Source: Phytophthora hibernalis (Eukaryota > Oomycota > Peronosporomycetes > Peronosporales > Peronosporaceae). Taken from it: 64,000 nt of DNA. A program made the translations under genes and the position numbers. The DNA is taken from positions 1-64,000 of the forward strand of contig JAAKBF010000352.1 in assembly GCA_012656075.1 (NCBI GenBank). The letters are read 5' to 3'. The notes below the pieces were generated by a model. That model made no database searches. It was given only the letters and a program-made list of their open reading frames with translations, and was not told the origin of the DNA. Positions 40,957 to 53,935 of this stretch are shown here, piece after piece (positions within the stretch are counted from its first letter, which is position 1; every line of letters starts with the position of its first letter).

Positions 40957-43900
40957 CTACTGGGCGGCCATCTCTTTCTTCTTCTTCTCCTTCTTCTCGC
41001 GGCGTCGTGCCTCCTCGGTTTCTCGATGACGTTTGCGCTCGTCCAATTTGCGTACCCGAGCGGTCAACAGCTCGCGGCGGTGATTGAACTCGAGCGGGTC
41101 GTTACCACTGTCGGCTAGCTTGTCCAGCTTGCGCTGCTGTTTTGCGATGGCCAGCTCTTCTTCCACGTCTCGAAGCTTTTCGGCTTTGCGTTGATCGCGT
41201 GCAGCGTCGGACTTCGCCTTTTTCTCCTGAAGAGAGCTCTCTTGCTCCGCCAGTTTGCGTTTGGTGTATTCTTCTGATTCTCTTGGAGCAGACGTGTGAG
41301 CTCGGCTTCCTCCTCAACACGTTGCTGCTCCAGCAAAATGCGTTGAGCCTCGCGTTGAGTTGCCTGACGTCGACCCTCAGCACGTTGTAGGGCAATCGTA
41401 CGAAGCTCATCCTCCTGCTGCATACGCAGGCTCAAGTGCAGAACACATGTGTTAAAGATAAAGTCCCGACAGAGCGCAGAGAAGGCGGTGAACTCCAGTG
41501 GTGGCCTCTCCGCGTCTTCGTCCTGTGTGGTATCATTTTTAAAGAGCTCAGGTGCAAGGTATCCAAGCAGGAAGTCGAACACAAACTCATCCCGGAAGTA
41601 GGCCACCCGCTCGCGATGTGTATCAGGAAGCATCTTCCACAGCTCGGCAAATACAGCACGGAGGCTCACCCGCAACTCTTCCGGACCTTGCTGTCGTCTG
41701 CGGCGCTGGCTGCGTAGCTCCTCCATTCGCGCTGCCTCTGCAAACTGGTGCTTTTCAAAGAGCACCTCAAGTGCTGCAGTGAAATCGCGTCCGTCTTCTA
41801 GATACTGTGCCAATGCAGTCATATCCTCATCGGACTGTGCACGCATCATGACTGTGTCGTCCCAGAAAACGATCTTCCCCATGGGTACGTAGTGTGCCCA
41901 CCAAGTTGGAAACCGTTGGTACAATTTGACAGGGTGAGCGCTATCCACCCCGTCATCAGTGATAAACTCCGTCTCGACACTAGCAGATTTGGTCTCAGAC
42001 TTCGCTTCGCCCGTGCCTGCTGGTTTCTTTGCTTGCTCACGATTAACTACAGCATGGATCAAGAGGTAGTTTTTGTTGGACACGATCGAATGAGCGAACG
42101 TAAAGCGCTCGTCTCTCTGTGATGCGCCACCCATAAAGGTAGGGCACGCTGTTCCGTCAAGTGGCAAGTTGTCAAAGTCTGGCTCAACCCATGCTGTCAC
42201 CGGACCGACAGTAAGGTTGCGAACAGATAATTTAGTCTCGTGGTCTTGTATCAAAGTTTCAAGTCCAACGCGCATCCCACCGCTCAACACAATAGCATCT
42301 CGGCCTCGGTGTTTTGCTTTCCACCGGAACAGCAGATTTAGCAGTTGCTCTAGCTGACGGCGGCACGAAACCCAATGCTGATAAATCGTTTGACGATCGT
42401 ACAGTTTCCAACGGCCAGTAACCTCTTCTTGAACAGGGTCAACAACACCAGACAAAGTAGCTTCCTCGCGCGTAGCGTCTATATGCTTCGCGTCTGTGAG
42501 GATTAGTGGAAGCTCCAAGCAAAGAATAAACACCCCCACCGCCTTCTTTTTAGTGCCTTCTCCAGCTGCGTCCACTGCTTTTCACCGATCACGGCGCGCT
42601 CTTGTTGTGTGAGGGGTTAACAGTCGATTATTGCAGGTCACGACGTCATTTTGTGGCGTACTTCGCATATCACAAATGAAAATGCCCACTTCACCGTTGT
42701 GAATGAATTGAGCGGTATCACCACACTCACCAGCGTTATCCACAGCTTCTACACTTGCTTCATCCTCCTTTTAGGTTGATTTCCCTCTCCTGGTTCTTTC
42801 AAACGTTCCTCAGCCATAGACTGTGGCACCGATATACTTACAGAACGTGCGTCCTTCTCTTTGGTTTGCTCAGACATACTGCCTTCGGAGAGATCAGGCA
42901 GCAGGATATTGCCAACCTCAGCGTTAGCAGCTACCACGCCAGCGTTTTGTTGCATCAGTGAGAGCTGATAATCAGCGACGATTTTTTTGCTTCATCCAGC
43001 ACAATACGTGCTGCTTTGGTAAAAGGCGCTTCGTGGTTGCGAAAGAATGGTGCAACGTCGGCTTGTGAGCGTAGAAACCAATTACTGGTATGTGCTAGCG
43101 TTTCACGCACGTTCGGTATATTCCAGCACAAATGGTAACGCTGTTGCAGACGTTGCCTCACTTTCCGACGCAATGAGATCACGAAGGGACCCGTTTCGTC
43201 ACCTTCTGCAGCAGTCGCATGTACGTTTAGCTCTCGGCGAACCCACTCAAAACACTCGAATGCAGCCTCATGCATCGGCACCTGGCCACCCAGATGTAAA
43301 ATCATATCGAAACTGCACCAGGACAATTGTACGCGCTTTCTCATCGCATCCCACAAACTGTCAGTGGATTCGTCGGTTTGCTCGGGGAAATTAGAACTAA
43401 CAGCTAAAGCGTTGAGTACCGTATAAGAACTTGGCGGTGTATGGAAGCTGCCGCGCCGACTCTGAGAGTTTGTGATACCTTCAAAATGATAGACATACCG
43501 CCGTTCCGGGATCAGTGGTGAAACTTGAAACACAAAGGGATGGTTGCGCTTCAAATCTTGCGATACTCGTACGTCTTCGTTTGCAAGAATATCCGTCACG
43601 ACGCATGTAACACATGCATCTGCGTTAATTTCCAGTAGAATGGGCACGCAAAAAGTTTTTAACCGGGTCACCAGGATCACCCTCAGCAAGAACCTCTACT
43701 TTTGCTTCGTCTTCTTTTGCTTCACCAAGAACCATTCTCCCAATGACAGGACCAAGAACAGCTTTGGGCATGGTCAGCCGCGCAGGAAAAAACGAAGCGT
43801 TTCGTCAAAGAAGCCTCGGCGATAATCTGTGATGAAGCGGTAGCTCGCAAACGTTTTGCAGCATGTATTTGTGTGACTTACTCCAGCACTGCTAGTGGGT

Positions 43901-46900
43901 TGTTTCCCACAACCAACCGCTGGCAAGTTGGCAGCAGTGGTAGTCACAGGATTACTAGAAGTGTTCATAATGCTCCGGTATGAAAATCGTTTCGAGAAAT
44001 GGCCTCTGGATATTGGCGCACCCTTTACTAAGACGGGTACTGCATCCTTAACTTTCTTGAGATCTCGATGAAACAATTGACGGTACTCACTGATGGAGCC
44101 GATGCTTGTGAGTGTGATTTTTTCGTTAAGCTTCTCGTCCGTGACCTCGAACGCGATAGAGCTACCATTTGTGCGACTGCACAGCACTGAAATTTCTCGA
44201 CGAACTCGATCAACGATTTTCCACGCAAAAAGTTTCTCGAACAACTTTACAATCTCGGACCGTAGTGCTGGAAACGATTTTGACCCACCCCATTCCATTA
44301 GATCTCCCGGAACTACCAGAACAAGCCGTTGAACCGGGTTCTTCGGTCTCGCCGGTGCCGTCCTCGTGTTTCCGGCCTCAGATGCGGTACTAGAATTCTC
44401 CAGAGCTTCGTCAATGATTTTCCAGGAGGCAGCAGAGAACAGGCTGATAATTGGCGCATTCGTTGCCTTATCTGAGGTTTCATCGACCATCATCGATGCT
44501 TTCGCTTCGGTTCCCACGGCGTTGCAATATGTTTGTACTTCATGGCTGACATTCGCGACTACCATTCGATTAATTCCAAAGGTGGTGGAAAATGCAGTTT
44601 TGTTGCCGCTGCTTTTGGTACCATATTTTAGCTCGCGCTCAGCGAGATCGACCCAAAGCTGATTTTGATATAGCTGCCACAGTTCGAACGCGATCCCTCT
44701 TAAAATTGCCACCACAATTCCAAGTGTTGCATCAGATATTTCGTGATCTACATCAAGAATATGGAGCAAATTACTTCGACTGAAGTAGAGGTCAGAACCT
44801 TCATTGAGCAGCATGAGATTACTACAGTATCGCAGTAGTCGTTTCATGGGCGGCACACCCCAAGAAACACGGTAGGCTTCTTGCATCCGGTGACGTAATT
44901 CAGCTCGTAGCTGCTGAAAATCTATAGTATCGTCGTAATGCTGGTTACTCTCCACTTGCCCAGCTAGACGAACTACCAATTTAGCAAGCTCCTCGTTGGT
45001 GAATGCACGGTTCATATCCACCTGACCGCCTAGGTGAAGCAGCAACTGAGGACTTGATAGCGGTTCAGAAAGATATTCATCCTCGATACTGTGCCAGGGA
45101 TTAAAGTTTTGATGCTCTTCGTCGCCACGATCACCGAGTGCGTCACCATTACGGTGACTTGTATCTCCAGCTAACTGGGCAGTGAAAGAACCCATTCCGT
45201 TGGTTAGAATTCGGGGCCATTGCGAAGCCTGCGGGAATCGGTAGGCTCGTTTGTCAAGAAATCCGCCATCGAATTGTAATTTACTACAAGCCATTCCGAG
45301 GTTAGTGATACCCATGGAGGTGTTAACACGTGACCCAGCACCGTGTCCTTACTCTCCATTAGACCCTGTGTACACCGTGTACAACATCGGCGTTTGTCAA
45401 ATATCAACTATTCTTATCAAACTGGCTTGCCTTACCTCAAAATGTATAGAGTAGCGAGTACCCGGCTGAAGGTCATTGACTTTAAGTATCGTTGGTGTGA
45501 ACGCCTCTACCATCGCTCGTATCGAGCAACTACAACATCATGGAAAAATAAGTCGGGGTGCGACGTCCAACAGCATGAAACTTCGTAAGTATAAAAACTC
45601 CCCTACCTGTGTGCTGTTGCAGAGTCGGTGAGATGACAAACCAGATTCGATACGGCTCGATCAAGTTCGATGAGAATTCTAGCGGTCCGAGGTGTTATCC
45701 GACCTATTATAGGACCAAGGATCAACCGAGCTACGCTGTAATTCTGGATGTAGAACTTGACGTCACTTGAAGCGCCGAGTGGGTGTGGTACAATCTCGAG
45801 TGCGCAGTACTGTTGAGCCTTCGTTGCTCCCATCGGTATTTCTTGCTGAATAGAATAGCAGGCCGCCAGATCATCATCATTAACCGTTGGCGGGGTAGTA
45901 GCGGACTTCGACTTGGAAATAGGTCCCACAACAACTTGATTAAAAGAAAGATGCGTCGCATTATCGGTGATTGTAGTTCGTGATGCGTTTGCACCGCTGC
46001 AAACATAAATAACTTGACATTTAGGATGCTAGACACAGCAAACCCAAAACAGTTCAGATCAACCCACATCATTACAATCTACTGATTAGCATCCATGAAA
46101 GGGGAAATCACACTGGTACCTTTTGCAGCCTACAAAATATCAGGCGAAATAATCGTGCTTGCTCTTTTGGATACAACTTCCAAGAGTTGCTTCCCACTTC
46201 ATCTAGATAAGAACAACTCGTATCATGTTCCCTTGGTGCACTTTGATTCCACATTTGCCTCATTTCACCCCTTTCTCCTCGTTCAGATATCAGAGGAAGG
46301 TCGCACATAATCACAAGAGTGTTTGGCTCAGCCTGTGGACTCAGCCAAAATTCCAAAGCTTTCCATTGAGTAGCGGACAGCAGCGTTTCTGGTAGCTGCG
46401 CGAAAGGTGATAACTCGGCACTATTAAGTACTTCTTCGAGGGTATCGATCATCAGGACTGCCACACCATTTTGTAGACGATACAAATACTTCTCACGAGG
46501 CAAAATGCTGTGTGATCGTAAATTGCCTACTTGCTCGTATTCCGCCAAAGTAAGTTGAATCATTTTTAGGAATGATATAGGAATGTCCTCTCTCCTTAGA
46601 AGTGCTCGTAATGCACCAATACCAGGAAACCAATGCGCACCGCGTGCAAGAAACTGTTGACTTTTTGCGTGCTCCAGTGGTGACGTACGCATTGCCGTAC
46701 CGCATTTTGTAGACGCACAATATCACCTGGCCGCCCCTCTTGATTGAAGAGGACGTACTTTCGCTCGAGATCATGCGCCAACGCAGCAATGCATCCTAAG
46801 TGCACGATTGCATCCGCTTGAAGTTTGCCAACTAATGGTAGCAAATTGCTTGATACGTTCTCGATGTAAGAAGGAAACGTCCTTGCTTCAGCACCACCCG

Positions 46901-48401
46901 AATAAATTTCAGCTGTACCGTCCAAATAGCGGTCCTCGGATACAATCACCAGTCTAAAGGCAGGAAGATGTTCATGAGGTGTCTGCAGAACTCCCGTTTC
47001 ATTTTTCAGTAGTCCCTAGAAAGATCCTCAACAGAGAAAAGTATCAGTAACATCGCTGATTACACGTACAAGTTTAGAGCAGTATTACCCGGTACGACAA
47101 GTCGTATGTACGGCCTGGCGTAAGTTCTGTCATCGCAAAGATCGCTGGGCGATATGCTTTAACGAGCTGGACTACGCAAATTTCTTCTAAAGTCAGACGA
47201 TCGATGGCCACACAAGCCACTTCTGCGTCCCCGTCGCATTCAATTAGGATACGAGCGAAGCGAGACAACACGCATCCTATTACAGGGCCGAGCTACACAA
47301 CACCATGGCATATAGACTTAGCTCGTTCCCTCAACATCCGACAGAAGTTGGTTAGTCAACATACGATTTGGCAAACTGCACGCTGCTGTTGAAGTGGTGC
47401 CACCTGCGCTTCGGAGGAGGACGATGGGAATTCTTTCAAAACTGCAGAAAATTGTGCTGTAAATATCATCGCATTATACGCACCCAAACGATAATTAATG
47501 ACAAGTTCGTCATGGCTGCACCTCTGGGACAGCGTGAAGAAAAATACATAATCGTCGCTAACGTACCCACCTCCATCAGCACGTTAGCCTCTGCCGTCGC
47601 CACCTGCGTCACGTAGCGGCAAATACCGTCAAAAGCTTAGTACCACTCATCCAGTCAACATCCTCTTACAGTGACCTTGCCGATCACCGGACTCACCAGA
47701 ACTGGAGCATCCACCGAATCAAAGTTCCCGTCGTTATAGTGACGAATTGTCTCTACAACCAACTTCCGCTTGCGTTCCTCCAGTGCCTCCTTCATCTTCC
47801 GCACAACATCACACACAGAAAACAAACAGCTGGTCCTCTCCAGCAACGCCCTCGGCCTCGGATGGAAGACGCACCACTTCAAGAACATGGCAAATGTCAT
47901 CTTGTCTCCGTCTTCCAGCTCCACAAAGTCAAAAGCCTCGTATGCGATGGCCATAGCGTCCATCTCCGTAATCTCCTCCTCAATCAGTCCGAGTCTCAGG
48001 AGCCCGTTACAGCACGTGCTGACTACGAGCGCCAGCTCCGCCTCCACGATGTCGTCCTCCGTGTCCAGATCCACCAATGAGAACACGAAGCGCGCCTTGT
48101 CCGCTAGCACGCCCTGTGCTAGCAGCGCCGCCGTCGTCAGTAGCGTCACCAGGTCCACGCGTGGCACCGAACCGTTCCTTGTAGAGAGGGATGTCCTGCA
48201 CTGGAACGTGTCGAAGAGGAAGGCCACGTGTTGGTCCAGTGCCGGGAACTCGAGCACGCACTGCAGCTCGCTCCGGGAGAGCGCCATGCCGCCCTCCACG
48301 CCCTCCACGTTCACCCACGAGCGGTACACGCGCAGCATACGCTCCAGCCGCGGCAGCGCCATCAGCACGTTCAGAGCGCGCGCGCGATCCACCTCCTCCA
48401 T
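40957..48401 (-). CDS. Very large EF-hand plus four-module PhoD/metallophosphatase-like protein, multi-exon
   Basis: From ATG 48,401 the N-terminal 230 residues look like a calcium-sensor domain (FVFSLVDLDTEDDIVEAELA; EAFDFVELEDGDKMTFAMFL). Four modules follow, each opening with a signature like G-P-V-I-G-R (near 47,690, 47,285, 45,712 and 43,745) and a beta-rich segment (ARILIECDGDAEVACVAIDR; ARILIELDRAVSNLVCHLTD). Within modules, LLHLGGQVDMNRAF (about 45,020) and ILHLGGQVPMHEAAF (about 43,290) match the H-G-D-Q region of PhoD-like phosphatases with the aspartate replaced. QWKALEFWLSPQ (about 46,370) and the related LPLILTDAKH block (about 42,490) also fit that fold. The C-terminus is a charged coiled coil ending KKEMAAQ at 40,957. 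Introns lie near 47,670, 47,080, 46,020 and 45,500. Frame breaks occur near 46,650, 43,655, 42,556 and 41,283. The phosphatase assignment is by motif only; the modules may be inactive. Confidence 0.6.
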
Positions 48402-49107
48402 GCGGAATCCAAGAGTGATGGCTTGGAGAGTTGAAGTGCGACCTTTCGAGCTAAGTACGATATGGAGTGCGCCACACCGTCTGCAACGTCGGACGAAAAG
48501 GGTTCAAGAAAAGCTGGGCGGAAATGCGGCTTGCCTCTTGAGTCAAGTCTTGACACAAGAGGCAAGCCTGCTCACGAGTCTTGAGCAGTTCCTTGGGTGT
48601 ACCGGTACAGTGTACCGTACACTGTATGGGAACACGAAGAGTTGTCAATGTCGTGGCCGTCGACTCGAGCGATCTTAGTGTCGATTACGCCCTCGGAGCT
48701 TTTCTCAGAGTAGACGACCACGTTCGCAGACGGTGCGCGAGAGCAAAATGGCCACGCTCCTCTGCAATGCTCGACGCGCGCCATACCTTCTTGCAGCTCA
48801 AAGCGAGAATAGCCTTGCGGATTTAAACCACTAAGTCGCGTCCCACCCCAGCCAAGTTAGCGCCAGTTGTGGAGACGGCGCCGCGCTGAATCCTCTGCAG
48901 CCATCTGTCTTGGACGTCGCCTCCGCCGCAGTTCTGTCATTACGGTGTAAGCTGTAGCTCCTCGACAGGCGCTCACCTTCAGCTCTTGAGACAGCAGGCA
49001 GGGGACTAAAACTTATGTCGTAAAAAAAGAATCGAAAAGGTCGAAAGAACTGATTCCCAACTCCAAATCGACACAAAACGCGAGAAGCCCCGACGCCATC
49101 ACTCGCC
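48402..49107. promoter_or_regulatory. Divergent promoter region with two strong palindromes
   Basis: The 706 bp between two divergent genes contain an inverted repeat with 12-bp arms GCTTGCCTCTTG (48,529-48,540) and CAAGAGGCAAGC (48,556-48,567), and a near-perfect palindrome TACAGTGTAC-C-GTACACTGTA (48,606-48,626). No coding sequence is convincing here. The palindromes could be binding sites for a dimeric regulator of one or both genes. Confidence 0.45.
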
Positions 49108-52100
49108 ATGCGCGCGCCATCGACTCCGCGCGGCAGCGGCGGATCTTTGCGCCGCTTCTTCTCCAGGCGTCGACATCGAGCAGCTCGCGGCGCGTCCAGC
49201 CACGCGACTCGCGCGCTCGCAGCAGCCGCACAGCAGGCGCAAGCGCGACGTACGCGGCTGCTGGACTCCTGGAGCCTACCGGAGCTCTACGCGCTGCGAG
49301 AACTCGTGCACGTGGCCGTCAACAAGAGCGCCATCGCGCCGGCCGACCCACTGGATCTGCAACAAGCCGCTCGCGGAGACGAACGCACGCAGAATGGCGC
49401 CAGCAGCTCCGCGAGCTCCAGCACGACGGCCACGACCGCCACGCCGCCGCCCGCTACCAGTCTCGAGGACCTCAAGCGCCAGAAGCTGCTGCAGACGCGC
49501 GTGGACGCGGCGCTCGTGCGCAGCAAGCGCTTCTACTTCAGTCGGCGCGCCGACTCGCGGCTGCGGCTCAACAAGCGGCGGCAGTTCGTGCGGCTCTTCC
49601 CGCTGCTGGAGCGCACGTCCAGGGCGGCACAACGCTCGCTCTTCAGAGCGTTTGATGCCGATGGATCAGGAAAGATCGAGTTCGACGAGCTGTGTGAGAT
49701 GCTGGCGAGAGTGAAGCAGGTGAGAGTGGCCTCGGTGCGGGACATGGCGGGGCTGGTGTTCTCGTGGTTCCATGGAGACACTTGCGCCGCGGTGCTAACT
49801 TCTGCAGATGTGAAGCTGCTGGCTGTGACGGTGATGGAGTTGGGTGGGGAGAGCAAGGTGCAGACGGAACATGGCTACGACATAGTGGAGTCCCTGACGA
49901 AGTTGGTACTTGGACGAGGACAGACGCAGGTGTCGAAACAGACTTTTGCCAGGAAATGGACTGCGGACTGGGAGCTCATGTGCTGCACGTGATGTTGGCG
50001 CCGTTTGGTGTGGTGCGAGCTCTGCTGGATGAAGAGTCTATTCTACAGGAAATGGAGAGTACGCAATGGAAAGCTGGAGATATAGCGTTCGTGGTGTCGA
50101 GCGCCTGGTGGGATCAGTGGAGAAGCTATGTTCAACCTGACCATTACAAGGCTCCCGCCCAGCGGATAAATGACGGAAACAAGAGCAATAGTACTCGGAA
50201 TGAGCAGGCGGCTGGAGAGCAGCAGGTGCAAGAAAGACGACAAGATATACTTCAGCCGCAGCACCATCCTCGGCCGGGTCCTATCGCGAATAGTGATGTA
50301 TGTGCAAACGAGCAATTGGGCACTTTGCGACCCGGGCTCCAGGAAGGTAAAGACTTTGTGCTTGTGGCTGCTGATGTCTGGAGGCGACTTGTACAAGCCT
50401 ATGGTGGTGGACCCGAATTCCCACGGCAAATCGTTGACACCTCTGAGAATAATGAACAGCACGGAATGGCCCCCAGGAGATGAACCGAAACCTCGAGAAG
50501 TTGACTGATATCACCTTACCATTGAGTTCTCAGGGAATTCAACAGATGCAAAGATTTCTGGTTGATTTGTACCCCGTTGCGTTACAGGTTCGGTTGGCAA
50601 GACACGACTCTCGACACGTTTATCTTGTGTATGCTCGGCGGTTCTTGTTGCACCGCGCTGCATCATTGAAGGAGATTGTGTATCGAATGGGAATTTTTCC
50701 TGACGTTAACGCAAAGAGGTGACGCTTTGGCTTCGTAGGCACCGTCTCCAGTCGTGGGTGCGGCTTGAATGCATTTTAGAAGCACCTCATGCCACGTTGG
50801 ATGGATTACAAATCACGAGTTCTCAAGAATTACTCGTGGATTTTCGCGCGATGGACATTGAGGAAGATCCACAAAGCATCGCTCAACAACAACGCCGAAG
50901 GAGCTTGGCGACAATACCCCGTCGAAATCTTCTTGCTGTGTCCATGCTGCAGCCTGTAGGAAACGATTTCGTTTGCTGCCCGAGTACAAGCCTTACTAAG
51001 TTTTCCAGGACTGGAGACTGGAAGATTCTTCGCGAGAGCATGGCTGCCGAGCAGGATGCATCAGCCAATGCATCATCGGTGTCTGCGCGTGTGGGCCCAG
51101 GTGGAGGAGTACTTGTTGGCCTAGCTAAACACATGGAGGCAGCTACAAGATCTTCTCGCGGAAGACTTGTTGCCCACGACGGTTTACGCGCCACGGGGCT
51201 TATTAATATGGGGAACACTTGCTTCATGAACAGTGCACTCCAATGCTTCGTCCATTCGCCAGTGTTCCGGGAGTACTTCTTGTCAAACAGATATGAAGCT
51301 GAAGTCAACAAGAAGAATCAGCTTGGAAGTCGTGGTGCAGTTGCTGCAGCCTACGCACAGTTGCAAAGTTCTCTGTGGCGCGAGCGGGATCAAGGCTACC
51401 TGTTGCCTGGTCGATTTCGGGACGAGTTCACACGTGTTCGTCGACACTTCGAGGAAACACGCCAGTATGATGCTCACGAATTTATGGTTGCTCTTCTGGA
51501 TTGCCTGCACGAGGACCTTAACCAAGGGTGTCGAATGCTAGCAGCTTCGACTGAAGATGCAATTCAAGCGAAAAGTTCGAAATGTTTGGGCTTTGGTAGT
51601 TTTGCTGGCAGCGACGCAATGAATGCCGACGAAGAAGGATCACAGGATCACCATGACGAATCCGAGTCATCATCGGATGAGGTTCAGGGTGATGCAGCTT
51701 GGCGCGCGTATACCAGTGTTAATTCCTCTGTGGTGGTAGATCTTTTCCATGGTCAAATGCGTAGCGAAACTGTTTGCGGTACTTGTGGCGAGCGCAAATG
51801 CACGTTCGACCCAAGTTTGTTTTTCAGCCTACCAATTCCAGAATCGAACTTCGTACGCGTGGAAGTGAACGTGATACTACAGGCACGAAAGTTACCACTT
51901 GACGACATGAACGATGATAAAGCTGAAACTGCAATCCAGGCAGTTCAACGTGGTTATTGGCTACGGCGTGGGTGTAATGTCGGTGCACTCTGTGACCGCA
52001 TTGCGGCAGTGCACGGTCGCTCTGGTGGGAATCGCTTTCTTCTTGTAGAAGTGCGTCGAAATCGTATCAAGCGAATTGTTGAAGGAGACGAAATCGTTGA

Positions 52101-53749
52101 CAAACTAGCAACCGCTTCCCCCGGTTCACTAGCCGCCTACGAACGTGCGTGGACACTTGCAGAAATCCCTGCTATTCCTGCTATTTTGTCCGAAAGCTTT
52201 GACGGGTGTGCGCACGGAAAACTAGGAAACGACGATCCCACCGAAAGCAATGCTGAGAGGATCCGAAGCTTTTCCGATCTTCATGTTGGGTCTCGAGTTG
52301 ACGCGAGGGACAACCACAATGATTGGCATTCTGGTACAGTGATTGAAATCGCCGAGGGCGGTGAACCGGGACAGGAGGACGTACACAAGGTTGCTGCTGT
52401 TAACTCAAAACAACAACACCAGCGTGTTTGTGTTCACTTTGATGCCTTCAGCTCTAAGTGGAACAAATGGTTCACCCCGCGCGACTGGAAGTCGAAGCGA
52501 CTACAGCCACTACACACGCGCACTTCGAAGCAAACGGAGGTTTTTGAGGTGCAAGTTGTACATCGATTCGATTCGCAGCCATACTCTGCGGTAACCCGCG
52601 AAATGGTCCAAACTCAAGCAAGCGGTGACGATCATTCGTTCACAGGCGAACTTCCTAGCTCAAAAACTCAATTGTCCCGATCCAGAAGAGCGACCATCTT
52701 TGAATGTGTTCGGCACGCCGCTTTTTGTGACTATCGCTTCTGACAAGTCAGCTCAAGAAATGCATCAGGCGCTGTTACTGCAAACAGCTCGATTCTGGCG
52801 AGACTTTGATGGGTCCAGGTACCATAATTCCGCTGAGAGCAACAACCGTAGTGAAGACGCAGATTTATCCTGGCAGGCAAATCTGCCGTATAGGGTTCAG
52901 GTTGTGAACCTGGAGGATCTAAGCTCTGCACGTGGGTCACCATTACCATTCGACTCAAGCGCCCTCTTACAACATTTCTCAACTCGCAGTGTTCTTGCTG
53001 TGGACTGGATTAATCGCCACGACTACACCAGCGGAGAAGTGAAGGTGCCTGATGACGTTCCCGCTAATGTAGCCGAGGCGGCGGATACCGATCCAGATTT
53101 ACGTGCTGATATCAACGCTGCTGCATCGCTTAAGGAAGATGATAATAATGCAGCAGAAGCAGCGCCGACAGCCGATGATGATAGTCCACCACGGTACGCT
53201 GTCCCACTGGCTAAATGCATGGACGCATTGATGCGAAAGGAAGTGATATCGTTAGAAGACCGCTGGGTGTGCGAAAAGTGTGGCGTGCCGCGCGAGGGTT
53301 CGCGCTTGTCTGCAATCTGGAGGTTGCCTGACCTTGTCATGGTGCAGCTCAAGCGCTTCCAGTATCTCGAAAACCAGCACAAACAGAAGGTGCGAGCACT
53401 GGTTGACTTCCCTCTGAAGGGGCTAAACTTTTCGAAGTGGCTGGGTCGCCAAGATGGAGCAGATTCACCCGTGTATGACCTTTATGCTGTTGCCAACCAT
53501 GTTGGCGGGCTCACGCGTGGACACTACACAGCGTACTGCCGTTATGATGCTGACTTCCCAGAGAGCTCAGCGCTGTTCAAAGCGAATGAAAACAGTGGTG
53601 ATGTCCAGTGCCCTGAGCTCTGGTTTCGCTTTGACGATGAAAAAGTGTCGGAAATCGCAGCAGGTGATATCGTCACGGACGCAGCTTATGTGCTTTTTTA
53701 CAAACGCCGCACGTTATCGCCTCACAATGTACTTCGATATGCACTCTAA
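49108..53749 (+). CDS. USP32-like ubiquitin C-terminal hydrolase (EF-hand, DUSP, USP), frame broken
   Basis: In order: a basic N-terminus; a canonical EF-hand (FDADGSGKIEFDEL, about 49,651); a DUSP domain (ILQEMESTQWKAGDIAFVVS, WWDQW, RPGLQEGKDFVLVAADVWRR, 50,035-50,440); and a USP domain with the Cys box GLINMGNTCFMNSALQCF (catalytic Cys codon 51,220-51,222), the QYDAHEFMVALLDCL block, a C-x2-C zinc pair, and the His box GGLTRGHYTAYC (His codon 53,522-53,524). Between Cys and His boxes lie an IQ-like helix (AIQAVQRGYWLRRG) and a Tudor-like stretch (SRVDARDNHNDWHSGTVIEI; VHFDAFSSKWNKWF). Total is about 1,540 residues, close to human USP32, which shares this order. Frame changes at about 49,980, 50,460, 50,711 and 52,650 each fit one-base losses or similar. 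It removes ubiquitin from proteins, possibly under calcium control. Confidence 0.8.
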
Positions 53750-53935
53750 GAGATAGACGAAAAATATGCGAGCGTTAACAACCGTTGAATGTGCAAGCCC
53801 TGGGTTCTCTTCTTTCGATTTACCCGCCCACTCGCTTGAGCACCCCTTACTTCTTCTTTCAACACAAATCGACCTAGTCACCAAAACAATACCCTTGTTG
53901 CTCCAAACACGTTCATCTTCACCTTGGCCCGAGGA

